The notes beneath the pieces were generated by a model. That model was given only the letters and a program-made list of their open reading frames with translations, made no database searches and was not told the DNA's origin. Shown here piece by piece: positions 7,284 through 15,465 of a stretch of 64,000 nt of DNA. Source of the stretch: Bog-473 sp963725895 (lineage in GTDB: Bacteria; Actinomycetota; Acidimicrobiia; Acidimicrobiales; RAAP-2). Both the position numbers and the translations under genes were made by a program. Position 1 is the stretch's first letter, and each line of letters begins with the position of its first letter. Location: contig CAVSAJ010000001.1 of NCBI GenBank assembly GCA_963725895.1, positions 2,542,001 to 2,606,000 of the forward strand, given 5' to 3'.

Positions 7284-9794
7284 CTACTCGGGGTCGGCGC
7301 CGGCGCCGGCCATCTCGAGCGGTGGAGGCTCGATGCCCTCGATCGCCCGGAAGCTCAGCTGTGGGCCTTCGCCTTCGATCGGCGACTCCTCGACGTCGAC
7401 GACGACGGTCTCGCCGACCCGGAACTCCTTCCACAAGATGCGTTCCGACAGAGGGTCTTCGACCATCTGCTGGATCGCCCGGCGCAGCGGCCGCGCTCCG
7501 AGCTGGGGGTCGTAGCCCTTCTCGGCCAGCAGCGTACGGGCCGCCGGCGTGAGCTCCAGGCCGATGCCCTGATCCGAGAGCTGCCTGACGGTGCGCGCCA
7601 TGAGCATGTCGACGATTTCGACCACCTCGGCCCGCGACAGCTCGTGGAAGACGATGACCTCGTCGATGCGGTTCAGGAATTCGGGGCGGAAGTGGGCCTT
7701 GAGCGCTTCGTCCACCTTGGCCTTCATCCGCTCGTAGGTCACGGCCTCCGACGTCTTGGCAAAGCCCATGTTCGCCTTGCGCAGGTCCGCGGTGCCGAGG
7801 TTCGACGTCATGATGAGCACAGTGTTCTTGAAGTCGACCGAGCGGCCTTGGGCGTCAGTGAGCCGACCGTCCTCGAGAATCTGCAGCAGCGTGTTGAACA
7901 CGTCCGGGTGCGCTTTCTCGACCTCGTCGAAGAGCACGACCGAGAACGGCTTGCGGCGCACGGCTTCGGTGAGCTGCCCACCCTCCTCGTAACCGACGTA
8001 GCCCGGAGGCGAGCCCACGAGGCGGCTGACGGTGTGCTTCTCCATGTACTCGGACATGTCGAGCTGGATGAGCGCATCCTCATCGTCGAAGAGGAACTCG
8101 GCCAGCGTCTTGGCGAGCTCGGTCTTGCCGGTCCCGGTGGGCCCGAGGAAGATGAACGAGCCACTCGGCCGCTTGGGGTCCTTCAGGCCGGCACGCGTGC
8201 GGCGGATGGCCCGGGACAACGCCTTGAGCGCCTCCTCCTGGCCGACGATCCGCTTGTGCAGCTCCTCCTCCATGCGAAGAAGCTTGGCGGTCTCCTCCTC
8301 GGTGAGGCGGTAGACGGGGATCCCGGTCCACGCGGCCAGCACCTCGGCGATGACTTCCTCGTCGACGACGTCGAAGAGGTCGACGCCCTCGGCCCGCAGT
8401 TCTGCCTCTTGGCTCTCCTTGCGGTCCAGGCGCTCCTTCTCCTGCTCGGCCAGTTTCTTGGCCTGCTCGAAGGCACCCTTCTCAATCGCTGCTTCCTTGT
8501 CTGCGCGCAGGCGCCCGATCTCTTCGTCGAGCTTCTTGGCGCTCGGCGGAGTGGTCATGCGGCGGATGCGCAGCCGACTGCCGGCCTCGTCGATGAGGTC
8601 GATGGCCTTGTCCGGGAGGTAGCGGTCTGCGAGATAGCGATCGGCCAGGTTGGCCGCGGCGACAAGCGCCTGGTCGGTGATGCTGACCGCATGGTGCGAC
8701 TCGTAGCGATCACGCAGGCCCTTGAGGATGTCGATCGTGAGCGCGACGCTCGGTTGGTCCACCTTGACCGGCTGGAAGCGGCGCTCGAGCGCCGCGTCCT
8801 TCTCGAGGTGCTTGCGGTACTCGTCGATCGTCGTGGCCCCAACGGTCTGCAACTCGCCGCGGGCGAGCATGGGCTTGAGGATGGAGGCGGCATCGATGGC
8901 GCCCTCGGCGGCACCGGCACCGACCAGCGTGTGGATCTCGTCGATGAAGAGGACGATGTCGCCGCGGGTACGGATCTCCTTGAGCACCTTCTTCAGACGC
9001 TCTTCGAAGTCGCCGCGGTAGCGGCTGCCCGCGACGAGCGCGCCGAGGTCGAGCGTGTAGAGCTGCTTTCCCGTCAGCGTCTCGGGTACCTCATTGGCGA
9101 CGATCTGCTGGGCCAGGCCCTCGACGATGGCGGTCTTCCCGACTCCGGGCTCGCCGATGAGCACCGGGTTGTTCTTCGTGCGGCGCGACAACACCTGCAT
9201 GACGCGTTCGATCTCTTTCGCGCGTCCAATGACCGGGTCGAGCTTGCCGTCACGGGCGAGCTGGGTGAGGTTGCGACCGAACTGGTCGAGGACGGGTGAG
9301 CCCGACGGGCTGTCGCCCGAGCTGGCGCCCTGGCTCGCGCCGACCGGGTCCTTGCCTTGGTTGCCCGACATCAGCTGGATCACTTGCTGGCGCACCCGGC
9401 CGAGGTCCGCCCCGAGGCTGACGAGCACGGTGGCGGCGACACCTTCGCCCTCACGCACGAGACCGAGGAGCATGTGCTCGGTTCCGATGTAGCTGTGGCC
9501 CAGTTGCAGCGCCTCGCGTAACGAGAGCTCGAGGACCTTCTTGGCGCGCGGCGTGAACGGCGGCGAGCCACTCGGCGCGGTGCCCGCCATCCCGATGGTC
9601 TCTTCCACCTTCTCGCGCACGGCCTCGAGTGAGATCCCGAGCGACTCGAGCGCCTTCGCGGCGACCCCCTCGCCCTCGTGGATCAACCCGAGGAGAATGT
9701 GCTCGGTACCGATGAAGCTGTGGTTCAGCAGCCGCGCCTCTTCCTGCGCGAGCACCAGCACCCTCCGTGCCCGGTCGGTGAAACGTTCGAACAC
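7284..9794 (-). CDS. clpC: ATP-dependent Clp protease ATP-binding subunit ClpC
   Basis: ClpC is the AAA+ unfoldase that feeds substrates to ClpP. The 836-residue protein has two N-domain repeats (FTDRARRVLVLAQEEAR and FTPRAKKVLELSLREA), AAA1 with Walker A GEPGVGKT, the coiled-coil M-domain with a UVR-like segment (EKGAFEQAKKLAEQEKERL), and AAA2 with GPTGTGKT and the ClpP-binding LVGSPPGYVGYEEGG region. GTG 9794 is selected because FERFTDRAR is the conserved start and AGGAGAGG precedes it. In actinobacteria clpC transcription is often SigR- or ClgR-driven. No clear site for either was found, only an inverted repeat at 9890-9917. Confidence 0.97.
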   Translation of the reverse strand: MFERFTDRARRVLVLAQEEARLLNHSFIGTEHILLGLIHEGEGVAAKALESLGISLEAVREKVEETIGMAGTAPSGSPPFTPRAKKVLELSLREALQLGHSYIGTEHMLLGLVREGEGVAATVLVSLGADLGRVRQQVIQLMSGNQGKDPVGASQGASSGDSPSGSPVLDQFGRNLTQLARDGKLDPVIGRAKEIERVMQVLSRRTKNNPVLIGEPGVGKTAIVEGLAQQIVANEVPETLTGKQLYTLDLGALVAGSRYRGDFEERLKKVLKEIRTRGDIVLFIDEIHTLVGAGAAEGAIDAASILKPMLARGELQTVGATTIDEYRKHLEKDAALERRFQPVKVDQPSVALTIDILKGLRDRYESHHAVSITDQALVAAANLADRYLADRYLPDKAIDLIDEAGSRLRIRRMTTPPSAKKLDEEIGRLRADKEAAIEKGAFEQAKKLAEQEKERLDRKESQEAELRAEGVDLFDVVDEEVIAEVLAAWTGIPVYRLTEEETAKLLRMEEELHKRIVGQEEALKALSRAIRRTRAGLKDPKRPSGSFIFLGPTGTGKTELAKTLAEFLFDDEDALIQLDMSEYMEKHTVSRLVGSPPGYVGYEEGGQLTEAVRRKPFSVVLFDEVEKAHPDVFNTLLQILEDGRLTDAQGRSVDFKNTVLIMTSNLGTADLRKANMGFAKTSEAVTYERMKAKVDEALKAHFRPEFLNRIDEVIVFHELSRAEVVEIVDMLMARTVRQLSDQGIGLELTPAARTLLAEKGYDPQLGARPLRRAIQQMVEDPLSERILWKEFRVGETVVVDVEESPIEGEGPQLSFRAIEGIEPPPLEMAGAGADPE

Positions 9795-9889
9795 CCTGAC
9801 CGCCTCTCCTTGTCCCTCTTGCTTCTCGGCCCAGTGTACCTGTGGCCTTAGTTCAACACGCCGCAGCCACCAGGGCGTCTCAATGACGG

Positions 9890-9917
9890 GGGAAACTCCC
9901 GACCAGGGTGTTTTCCC
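9890..9917. promoter_or_regulatory. Inverted repeat in the clpC / polyprenyl synthase divergent region
   Basis: GGGAAA at 9890-9895 is mirrored by TTTCCC at 9912-9917, in the 183-base divergent region between clpC and the polyprenyl synthase gene. It lies 96-123 bases upstream of the clpC start. It may be an operator; no regulator is assigned and it does not match a known ClgR or CtsR box that I can confirm. Confidence 0.25.
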
Positions 9918-9977
9918 GCGAGCCCTGCTAGCTGGCGGTTGTCCCGTTTCCACAACTGTGCCCTAACGTTTGGGGCA

Positions 9978-10952
9978 GTGAACCCGACCGAGGCCCTCGG
10001 CCTCCCCCGCCTGCAAGAGGGACTGCGGCGTCTAGAGCCCCTGCTCACCACCTCGGTGGTCACCGGTGACGGGTTCTTGGACGAGGTGACGACGCACCTC
10101 ATCGCCGCCGGCGGCAAGCGGTTGCGCCCCCTGCTCGCGCTGGCCAGCGCGACGGCAGGCGAGCGGGACGCGACAGAAGACGACCTTATGGGGGCCGTCG
10201 CGGTCGAGCTCGTGCACCTGGCCTCCCTGTATCACGACGACGTGATCGACGAGGCGACCATCCGTCGCAACGTCGAAAGCGTCAACAGCCGCTTTGGGAA
10301 CTTGGTGGCCATCGTGGCGGGCGACTACCTCCTCGCGCGCAGCGCCGCCATCGCGGCCAGCCTCGGCACGGAAGTCGCCGCGCTCCTCGCCGACACCCTG
10401 GGCCGCCTGTGCCAGGGCCAGGTCACCGAAGTCCGCTCGGCCTTCCAGATCTCCCGGAGCCGCGACGACTACTTCGCCACCATCAGTGGCAAGACGGCCG
10501 CGCTCACCGCGACGTCCTGTCGCATCGGGGCGCTGACAGGCGGGCTATCGGCGCCCGAGGTCGAGGCGTGCACCGAGTACGGGCGCTGCTTCGGAATGGT
10601 GTTCCAGATCCGCGACGACATCCTCGACATCACGGCGACGGACGGCCAGCTGCAAAAGCCGGCCGGGCAGGACCTGGCCGAGGGCATCTATACGCTGCCG
10701 GCGCTCGTTGCACTCGACGATCCCGACGCCGGACCGGACCTGCGCGCGCTGCTCGGCCAGCCACTGGCCCAACCCGAGCGGGACAAGGCGCGCGGGATCG
10801 TGGTCGGGTCACGGGGCATCCCCGCCGCAGTCGATCAGGCCCGGACCTATGTCGAGGAGGCCCGGCAGGCCACCGATGGGATCACCCAGCCGGGGTTGCG
10901 CGACGGGCTCTCCCGCCTGGCCGCGGAACTTCTCACCGACCTTCCGAACTGA
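9978..10952 (+). CDS. trans-Polyprenyl diphosphate synthase
   Basis: This protein extends allylic diphosphates with isopentenyl diphosphate to make a long isoprenoid chain, probably the side chain of menaquinone. The 324-residue protein has the KRLRP substrate motif (GGKRLRPLLALA), the first Asp-rich motif in LYHDDVIDEA and the second in FQIRDDILDITA, as in heptaprenyl and octaprenyl synthases. GTG 9978 is preferred over an upstream in-frame codon because conservation begins with LPRLQEGLRRLEP. The chain-length-determining residues were not modelled, so product length is open. It uses IPP from the IspD/IspF pathway. Confidence 0.9.
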   Translation: MNPTEALGLPRLQEGLRRLEPLLTTSVVTGDGFLDEVTTHLIAAGGKRLRPLLALASATAGERDATEDDLMGAVAVELVHLASLYHDDVIDEATIRRNVESVNSRFGNLVAIVAGDYLLARSAAIAASLGTEVAALLADTLGRLCQGQVTEVRSAFQISRSRDDYFATISGKTAALTATSCRIGALTGGLSAPEVEACTEYGRCFGMVFQIRDDILDITATDGQLQKPAGQDLAEGIYTLPALVALDDPDAGPDLRALLGQPLAQPERDKARGIVVGSRGIPAAVDQARTYVEEARQATDGITQPGLRDGLSRLAAELLTDLPN

Positions 10953-10953
10953 C

Positions 10954-10977
10954 CCGGGCCGTCGCTCCTGGGCCCGG
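10954..10977. terminator. Bidirectional terminator-like hairpin
   Basis: CCGGGCC at 10954-10960 pairs with GGCCCGG at 10971-10977 across a 10-base loop, just past the stop of the polyprenyl synthase and before the stop of the convergent secreted-protein gene. There is no U-tract, as is common in high-GC actinobacteria. Confidence 0.55.
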
Positions 10978-10980
10978 TGC

Positions 10981-11616
10981 TCAGAGACCGGTGCTGCCGG
11001 TATTGCCCGTGTTCCCTGTCGTTCCCGTTGAGCCGGTGTTGCCGGTGTTGCCGGTGTTCCCTGTCGTTCCCGTTGAGCCGGTGTTGCCGGTGTTCCCGGT
11101 GTTCCCGGTGTTGCCGGTGCCGCCGGCACTCGGCGTCGACGTTGAAGAGCCGCCCGTCGTCGAGGTGGACGGTGGCACTGTCGTCGGCGGGGTGGACGTC
11201 GTGGGCGCAGACGATGTGTCGGGCGTCGTGCCCGGCGCCGGCGTCGCGGCCGAGCCAGGTGAGCCGCACTTGGCCTTGGCCCGGCCCAGCCGGGCGTCCC
11301 ACTTGGCCTCGCGCGCGGTGATACGAGCGATGCGCTTGGCGATCACGCTGGCCACCTTGGTGTGACCGGCGGCCTTGGCCTTGGCCTCGTGCTTCTCGGC
11401 CTTGGGTAGCCGTTTCGCGACCTTGGCCTCGACCTTGGCCACCCTCGCCTCGATCTTGGGCAGACGGGAGCACGCGCGTGGCGTTGTGCTCCTCCCGCTT
11501 GCGGCACTGCTCCCCGTGCCCGTGCCGGCGGGCGCCGTGGCACCGCCGGCCAGGCCGGCGGTGCCGAGCGTCACGGCGCCGACAATTGCGGTCCCTGCGA
11601 TGAGCGTGCGAACCAT
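10981..11616 (-). CDS. Secreted coiled-coil protein with Thr-Gly repeat tail
   Basis: The function is not recognised. The 211-residue protein starts at ATG 11616 with GGAGGAT upstream and has an N-terminal signal peptide (MVRTLIAGTAIVGAVTLGTA). A Lys/Glu/Ala-rich helical segment follows, with ARVAKVEAKVAKRL and AKRIARITAREAKW, probably a coiled coil. Then comes a Pro/Thr/Ser linker and a C-terminal run of about 20 GNTG or GSTG tripeptide-like repeats. The repeat tail is encoded by 9-base units grouped into higher-order blocks. A paralog lies immediately upstream at 11755-12175. A cell-surface or wall-associated role is plausible but unproven. Confidence 0.6.
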   Translation of the reverse strand: MVRTLIAGTAIVGAVTLGTAGLAGGATAPAGTGTGSSAASGRSTTPRACSRLPKIEARVAKVEAKVAKRLPKAEKHEAKAKAAGHTKVASVIAKRIARITAREAKWDARLGRAKAKCGSPGSAATPAPGTTPDTSSAPTTSTPPTTVPPSTSTTGGSSTSTPSAGGTGNTGNTGNTGNTGSTGTTGNTGNTGNTGSTGTTGNTGNTGSTGL

Positions 11617-11754
11617 GGATCCTCCCTGGACGACTCCGGGCCCACTCTGCGGGAGAGATGTCAGGGAGGTGTGAGCAACCTGTCAGGGATCTCGTGAGAC
11701 AGACGGCTCACGCCGCCATGACAACGGCCATGACAAGGAGAAACGCCGCCTGGC

Positions 11755-12175
11755 TCAGCTGGCCGTCGACCCCGTCGACCCCGTCGACCCCGTCGACCCC
11801 GTCGACCCCGTCGACCCCGTCGACCCCGTCGAGCCGGTCGACCCCGTGGGTGCCGTGCTGGCGCTGGGGCTGCAGGCCGCCTGGGCCTTGGCCAGGCGCG
11901 CGTTGACCCTGTTCTCGTGGTTCTGGATCCTGGTGACCCGCTTGGCCAACGCGTCGGCGAGCTTGGTGTGGCCTTCGCCCTTCAACTTGGACTCGCGAGC
12001 CTCGATCTTGGGCAGGCGGGCGTTGATCTTGCTCTCGACCTTTCTGGACCTTGGCCAGCCGGGCGGGAAGCTTGGCGCACCTGGCAGCCGCCGTCGTGCC
12101 GTTCGCTGGGGTGGCCGCACCCGCGGTGCCGGCCAGCCCGGCCAGCCCGGCCAGCCCGGCCTGGGTGCGCCGGGC
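11755..12175 (-). CDS. Frameshifted paralog of the secreted Thr-Gly repeat coiled-coil protein
   Basis: The C-terminal frame carries SKINARLPKIEARESKL and AKRVTRIQNHENRVNARLAK followed by nine GST repeats, closely resembling the gene at 10981-11616. The matching N-terminal part (AGLAGLAGLAGTAGAATP, then AAARCAKLPARLAKVQ) lies in another frame and joins if one A is removed from the AAA near 12043-12046. No ATG or GTG was found for the N-terminal part before the lysS stop, so the start is unresolved. The tail is encoded by a nearly perfect 9-base tandem repeat. It may be a damaged gene or a sequence error. Confidence 0.5.
11765..11845. repeat. 9-base tandem repeat inside a coding sequence
   Basis: Seven perfect copies of GTCGACCCC are followed by one degenerate copy and a further perfect one. 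Because the unit is a multiple of three, it encodes Gly-Ser-Thr repeats on the minus strand. Copy number can therefore change by slippage without breaking the frame. Confidence 0.85.
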
Positions 12176-12189
12176 CGCCCCGAAGAAGA

Positions 12190-13611
12190 TCAGTCCCGCT
12201 CGGGCCGCAGCGTCGGGAAAGCGATGACGTCGCGGATGTTGGGGACGTCGGCGAGCAGCATCACCAGCCGGTCGATGCCGAGCCCGAAGCCCGAGGTCGG
12301 GGGCAGCCCGTATTCGAGTGCCCGGAGATATTCCTCATCGACCTCACCGGGGGCCTCCTCGTCACCGGCACGGGCGGCTGCCACCTGCTCTTCGAAGCGG
12401 ACGCGCTGCTCGTCGGGGTCGACCAGCTCGGTGAAGCCGTTGCCGAGCTCGCGGCCGGCGACGACCGGCTCGTAGCGCTCGACCAGATCGGGACCGTCGC
12501 GGTGGCGGCGCGCCAACGGCGACACCTCCGCCGGGTAGTCCGTGACGAAGACCGGTCCCCACAGCTCGGGCTCGGTCGTCTTCTCATAGATCTCGAGCAG
12601 GATCTTGCCGGTGCCCCACGCGTCGTCGACGGCGATGCCCGCCTCCGTGGCCGCCGCGACCAGATCGGCGCGGGGGGCGCGCACGTCCAGCGACATCCCG
12701 GTGGCCTCGGCGACGAGCTCGGCCATCGGCGCGCGACGCCACGGCGTCGTGAGATCGAGGTCGCGTCCGCCATAGGTGAGCTTCGTCGAGCCGCACAGCT
12801 CGTTCGCCAGCCCCGCCACCAGCTCTTCGAACAGGGCCATGGTGTCGGTGTAGTCCGCGTAGGCCTGGTAGAGCTCGAGCATCGTGAACTCGGGGTTGTG
12901 GCGCGGCGAGATGCCTTCGTTGCGGAAGACGCGAGCGATCTCGAACACGTTCTCGAAGCCGCCGACGACAAGGCGCTTGAGGTAGAGCTCGGGGGCGATG
13001 CGCAAGAAGAAGTCGACGTCGAACGTGTTGTGGTGCGTGACGAACGGGCGCGCCGCCGCGCCGCCCAGGATCGGCTGCAGGATCGGGGTCTCCACCTCGA
13101 CGAAGCCCCGGGCCCACAGCCGCTCGCGCAGGCCCTGCACCACCCGGCTCCGCAGCCGGAAGATCTCACGACTGCGCTCGTTGGCCCACAGGTCGACCTC
13201 GCGCTGGCGATAGCGCGTCTCGATGTCGCTCACGCCGCGCCACTTGTCACCGAAGTTCCGCCGCGCCTCGGCGAGCAGCACCCACTCGCTGACCTTCACC
13301 GACAGCTCGCCCCGCTTGGTCTTGACCACCTCGCCCCGCGCGCCGACCCAGTCGCCGAGGTTGAGCTTGACGAACTCGTCGAAGCGTTCGGTGACCGCAG
13401 CCAGCGCGAACAGCTGCACCGAGCCCGAGCTGTCGCGCAGCTCGGCGAACGCGAGCTTGCCCTGTGGGCGAAAGAGCATGATGCGGCCGGCCACCCCGAC
13501 GGTGACGCCGGACTCTTCCCCGGGGGCGAGCGACGACCACGCCTCGACGACGGCCGCCACTTTGTCGGTGCGCTCGTAGCGATAGGGGATGTCGGGGCGC
13601 GACTCGCTCAT
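12190..13611 (-). CDS. lysS: Lysyl-tRNA synthetase, class II
   Basis: LysS charges tRNA-Lys. The 473-residue protein has the N-terminal OB-fold anticodon domain (VTVGVAGRIMLFRPQGK) and the class II catalytic core with motif 1 (GFVEVETPILQPILGGA), motif 2 (FRNEGISPRHNPEFTMLE) and motif 3 (GFGLGIDRLVMLL). The start is ATG 13611. It lies 10 bases downstream of coaX and closes the long minus-strand cofactor run. The lsr2 gene that commonly sits between lysS and clpC in actinobacteria is absent; the secreted paralogs and polyprenyl synthase occupy that interval. Confidence 0.96.
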   Translation of the reverse strand: MSESRPDIPYRYERTDKVAAVVEAWSSLAPGEESGVTVGVAGRIMLFRPQGKLAFAELRDSSGSVQLFALAAVTERFDEFVKLNLGDWVGARGEVVKTKRGELSVKVSEWVLLAEARRNFGDKWRGVSDIETRYRQREVDLWANERSREIFRLRSRVVQGLRERLWARGFVEVETPILQPILGGAAARPFVTHHNTFDVDFFLRIAPELYLKRLVVGGFENVFEIARVFRNEGISPRHNPEFTMLELYQAYADYTDTMALFEELVAGLANELCGSTKLTYGGRDLDLTTPWRRAPMAELVAEATGMSLDVRAPRADLVAAATEAGIAVDDAWGTGKILLEIYEKTTEPELWGPVFVTDYPAEVSPLARRHRDGPDLVERYEPVVAGRELGNGFTELVDPDEQRVRFEEQVAAARAGDEEAPGEVDEEYLRALEYGLPPTSGFGLGIDRLVMLLADVPNIRDVIAFPTLRPERD

Positions 13612-13621
13612 GCGCGGTCCC

Positions 13622-14473
13622 TCACGAGGTCACGTTGCGTTCGTAGACGATGCGCAGGCCGTGCAGGGTCAACCAGGGCTCCACATGGTCAATGGTGTCC
13701 GAATAGGGGGCGATGAGCGAACTGAAGCCGCCCGTCGCCACGACCGTCGAGGGACCGAGCTCCTCCATGAAGCGCCGGGCCAGCGCGTCGACCAGGCCGG
13801 CGAAGCCGTAGAGCGTCCCCGCCTCGATCGATTCGACGGTGGAGCGACCGATGACACTGCGGGGCTCCACGAGTTCCACCCGGCGCAGCGCAGCGGCCTG
13901 CTGGTAGAGGGCGTCGAGGCTGATGGCCACCCCGGGAGTGATCGCCCCGCCGAGGTACTCGCCCTTGGCGCTGATGGCCTCGACCGTCGTCGCCGTGCCC
14001 ATGTCGACGACCACACACGGGCCCCCGTAGAGGTCGTAGGCGCCGACGGCGTCCGCGATGCGGTCCGCGCCGACCTCTTTGGGGTTGTCGTAGAGGATCG
14101 GCATCCCGCTCTTGGTCCCCGGCCCGAGCACCACGCACGGCACGTCGGCGAACCAGCGCGTCGCCATCTGGCGCAACTCCGTCGTGACATGGGGCACCGA
14201 GGAGCTCACCGCAATCCCGCTGACCGACGACGCGATGTCCAGGCCCTCGAGGTCGAGCAGCTGGGTCAGGAGCACCGCGTGCTCGTCGGGCGTCCGGGTG
14301 GGCACGGTCGAGAGGCGCCAGTGGTGCGTGAGGCCCGCAGGGGCCGTCGCGTCCCGCTCGGTGCCGATGCCGACCCCGACACTCTCCTCGATGACGGGCA
14401 CGGTGTCGGTGTCGTCGCGCGTATAGAGGCCGATGACGGTCTCGGTGTTCCCGACGTCGATGACGAGGAGCAC
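13622..14473 (-). CDS. coaX: Type III pantothenate kinase
   Basis: CoaX phosphorylates pantothenate, the first step from vitamin B5 to CoA, and is not feedback-inhibited by CoA. The ASKHA-fold motifs are visible: LLVIDVGNTETVIGLY, the GTKSGMPILYDNPKEVGADR segment, CVVVDMGTATTVEAI and YLGGAITPG. At 283 residues it is slightly longer than usual because of an insert rich in Asp, Thr and Val after strand 1 (residues about 19-50). It follows nadC and precedes lysS, within the cofactor run that also encodes PanC and PanD, so pantothenate synthesis and its activation are encoded together. Confidence 0.95.
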   Translation of the reverse strand: MLLVIDVGNTETVIGLYTRDDTDTVPVIEESVGVGIGTERDATAPAGLTHHWRLSTVPTRTPDEHAVLLTQLLDLEGLDIASSVSGIAVSSSVPHVTTELRQMATRWFADVPCVVLGPGTKSGMPILYDNPKEVGADRIADAVGAYDLYGGPCVVVDMGTATTVEAISAKGEYLGGAITPGVAISLDALYQQAAALRRVELVEPRSVIGRSTVESIEAGTLYGFAGLVDALARRFMEELGPSTVVATGGFSSLIAPYSDTIDHVEPWLTLHGLRIVYERNVTS

Positions 14474-14518
14474 TGCTCTCCTTTCTCCCTCTGATCCCGC
14501 TCTGACTCTCGGCCGTCC

Positions 14519-15452
14519 CTACCCGTCGGCCTGTCGCGGAGCGCGATCCGCACCGCGTGTCGCGCGGACACGCGCATCCTCGGCCCACATGAGATCGAGG
14601 CCCAGATCGAGCACGGGTGCTGAGTGGGTGAGCGCGCCGACCGAAATCCGGTCGGGCCCCGCCGCCGCGTAGTCGCCCACGGTGTCGAGGGTGACCCCGC
14701 CCGACACCTCGGTGAGGATCGGGCCGGGGGCGTGGCGGCGCGCCACCGCGATGGCCTCGCCCACGGTCGCCGGGTCCATGTTGTCGAACAGCACGGCGTC
14801 GGCTCCGGCCGTGGCCGCCTCGGCCACCTGCTCGAGCGTGTCGCACTCGATTTCGACCAGCCGCCCCGGCCAGCGCTCGCGCGCGCCGTGCACGGCGTCG
14901 GTGATCGTCGTGCCGGCCAAGTGATTGTCCTTGACCAAGACCGCGTCGGAGAGCCCGGCTCGGTGGCTCGTGCCTCCCCCGGCGCGCACCGCGGCCTTTT
15001 CGAGCACACGCAGACCAGGCGTGGTCTTGCGCGTGTCGAGGATCTGGACGGTCGGGTTCCGTGCGTGGGCGGCGGCAACGAAGCGTGCCGTGAGGGTGGC
15101 CACGCCCGAGAGGCGGCCGAGGAAATTGAGCGCCGTCCGCTCGGCGGTGAGGATGGGTCGCAGCGGCCCCCTCACCTCCATGAGCGTGTCGCCGGGTTGC
15201 ACTGCGTCGCCGTCGGTGGCGCGCCACTCGAGCGACAGCTCCGGCCCGACTCGCGTGAAGGCCTCAGTGGCGCAGTCCCGCCCCGCCAACACCCCGGCAC
15301 GCCGGGCGCGCAACGCGCAGTGCGCGGCGACGGCCTCGGGCACGAGTGCCGCGGTCAGGTCGCCCTCGGGACCGAGGTCCTCCGACAGGGCGCGGCGCGA
15401 CCGCCTCGCGCACAGCCTGCGCGTACTGCGGGTCCGGTTCGCCTCCGCTCAC
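14519..15452 (-). CDS. nadC: Nicotinate-nucleotide pyrophosphorylase (carboxylating), frameshifted
   Basis: NadC converts quinolinate and PRPP to nicotinate mononucleotide. The core carries TAERTALNFLGRLSGVAT, the ILDTRKTTPGLR motif, GGGTSHRAGL, VLVKDNHL, VEIECDTLEQ and LTEVSGGVT. The N-terminus (starting near 15452 with PDPQYAQAVREAV) is in another frame. Deleting one base in the G/C run at about 15390-15401 restores ALSEDLGPEGDLTAALVPE, which is the normal NadC beginning. It starts 14 bases after the nadB stop, so the two quinolinate-pathway genes are adjacent and cotranscribed. Confidence 0.92.
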
Positions 15453-15465
15453 GCGACGTCCCCAC

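Noticed and set aside
7644..9299. Plus-strand open frame of 551 codons opposite clpC.
   Set aside because: Antisense to conserved ClpC; no recognizable domain or ribosome site.
11765..11845. Short regular repeats that could suggest a CRISPR array.
   Set aside because: The unit is nine bases with no spacers, lies in a coding frame and yields Gly-Ser-Thr repeats.
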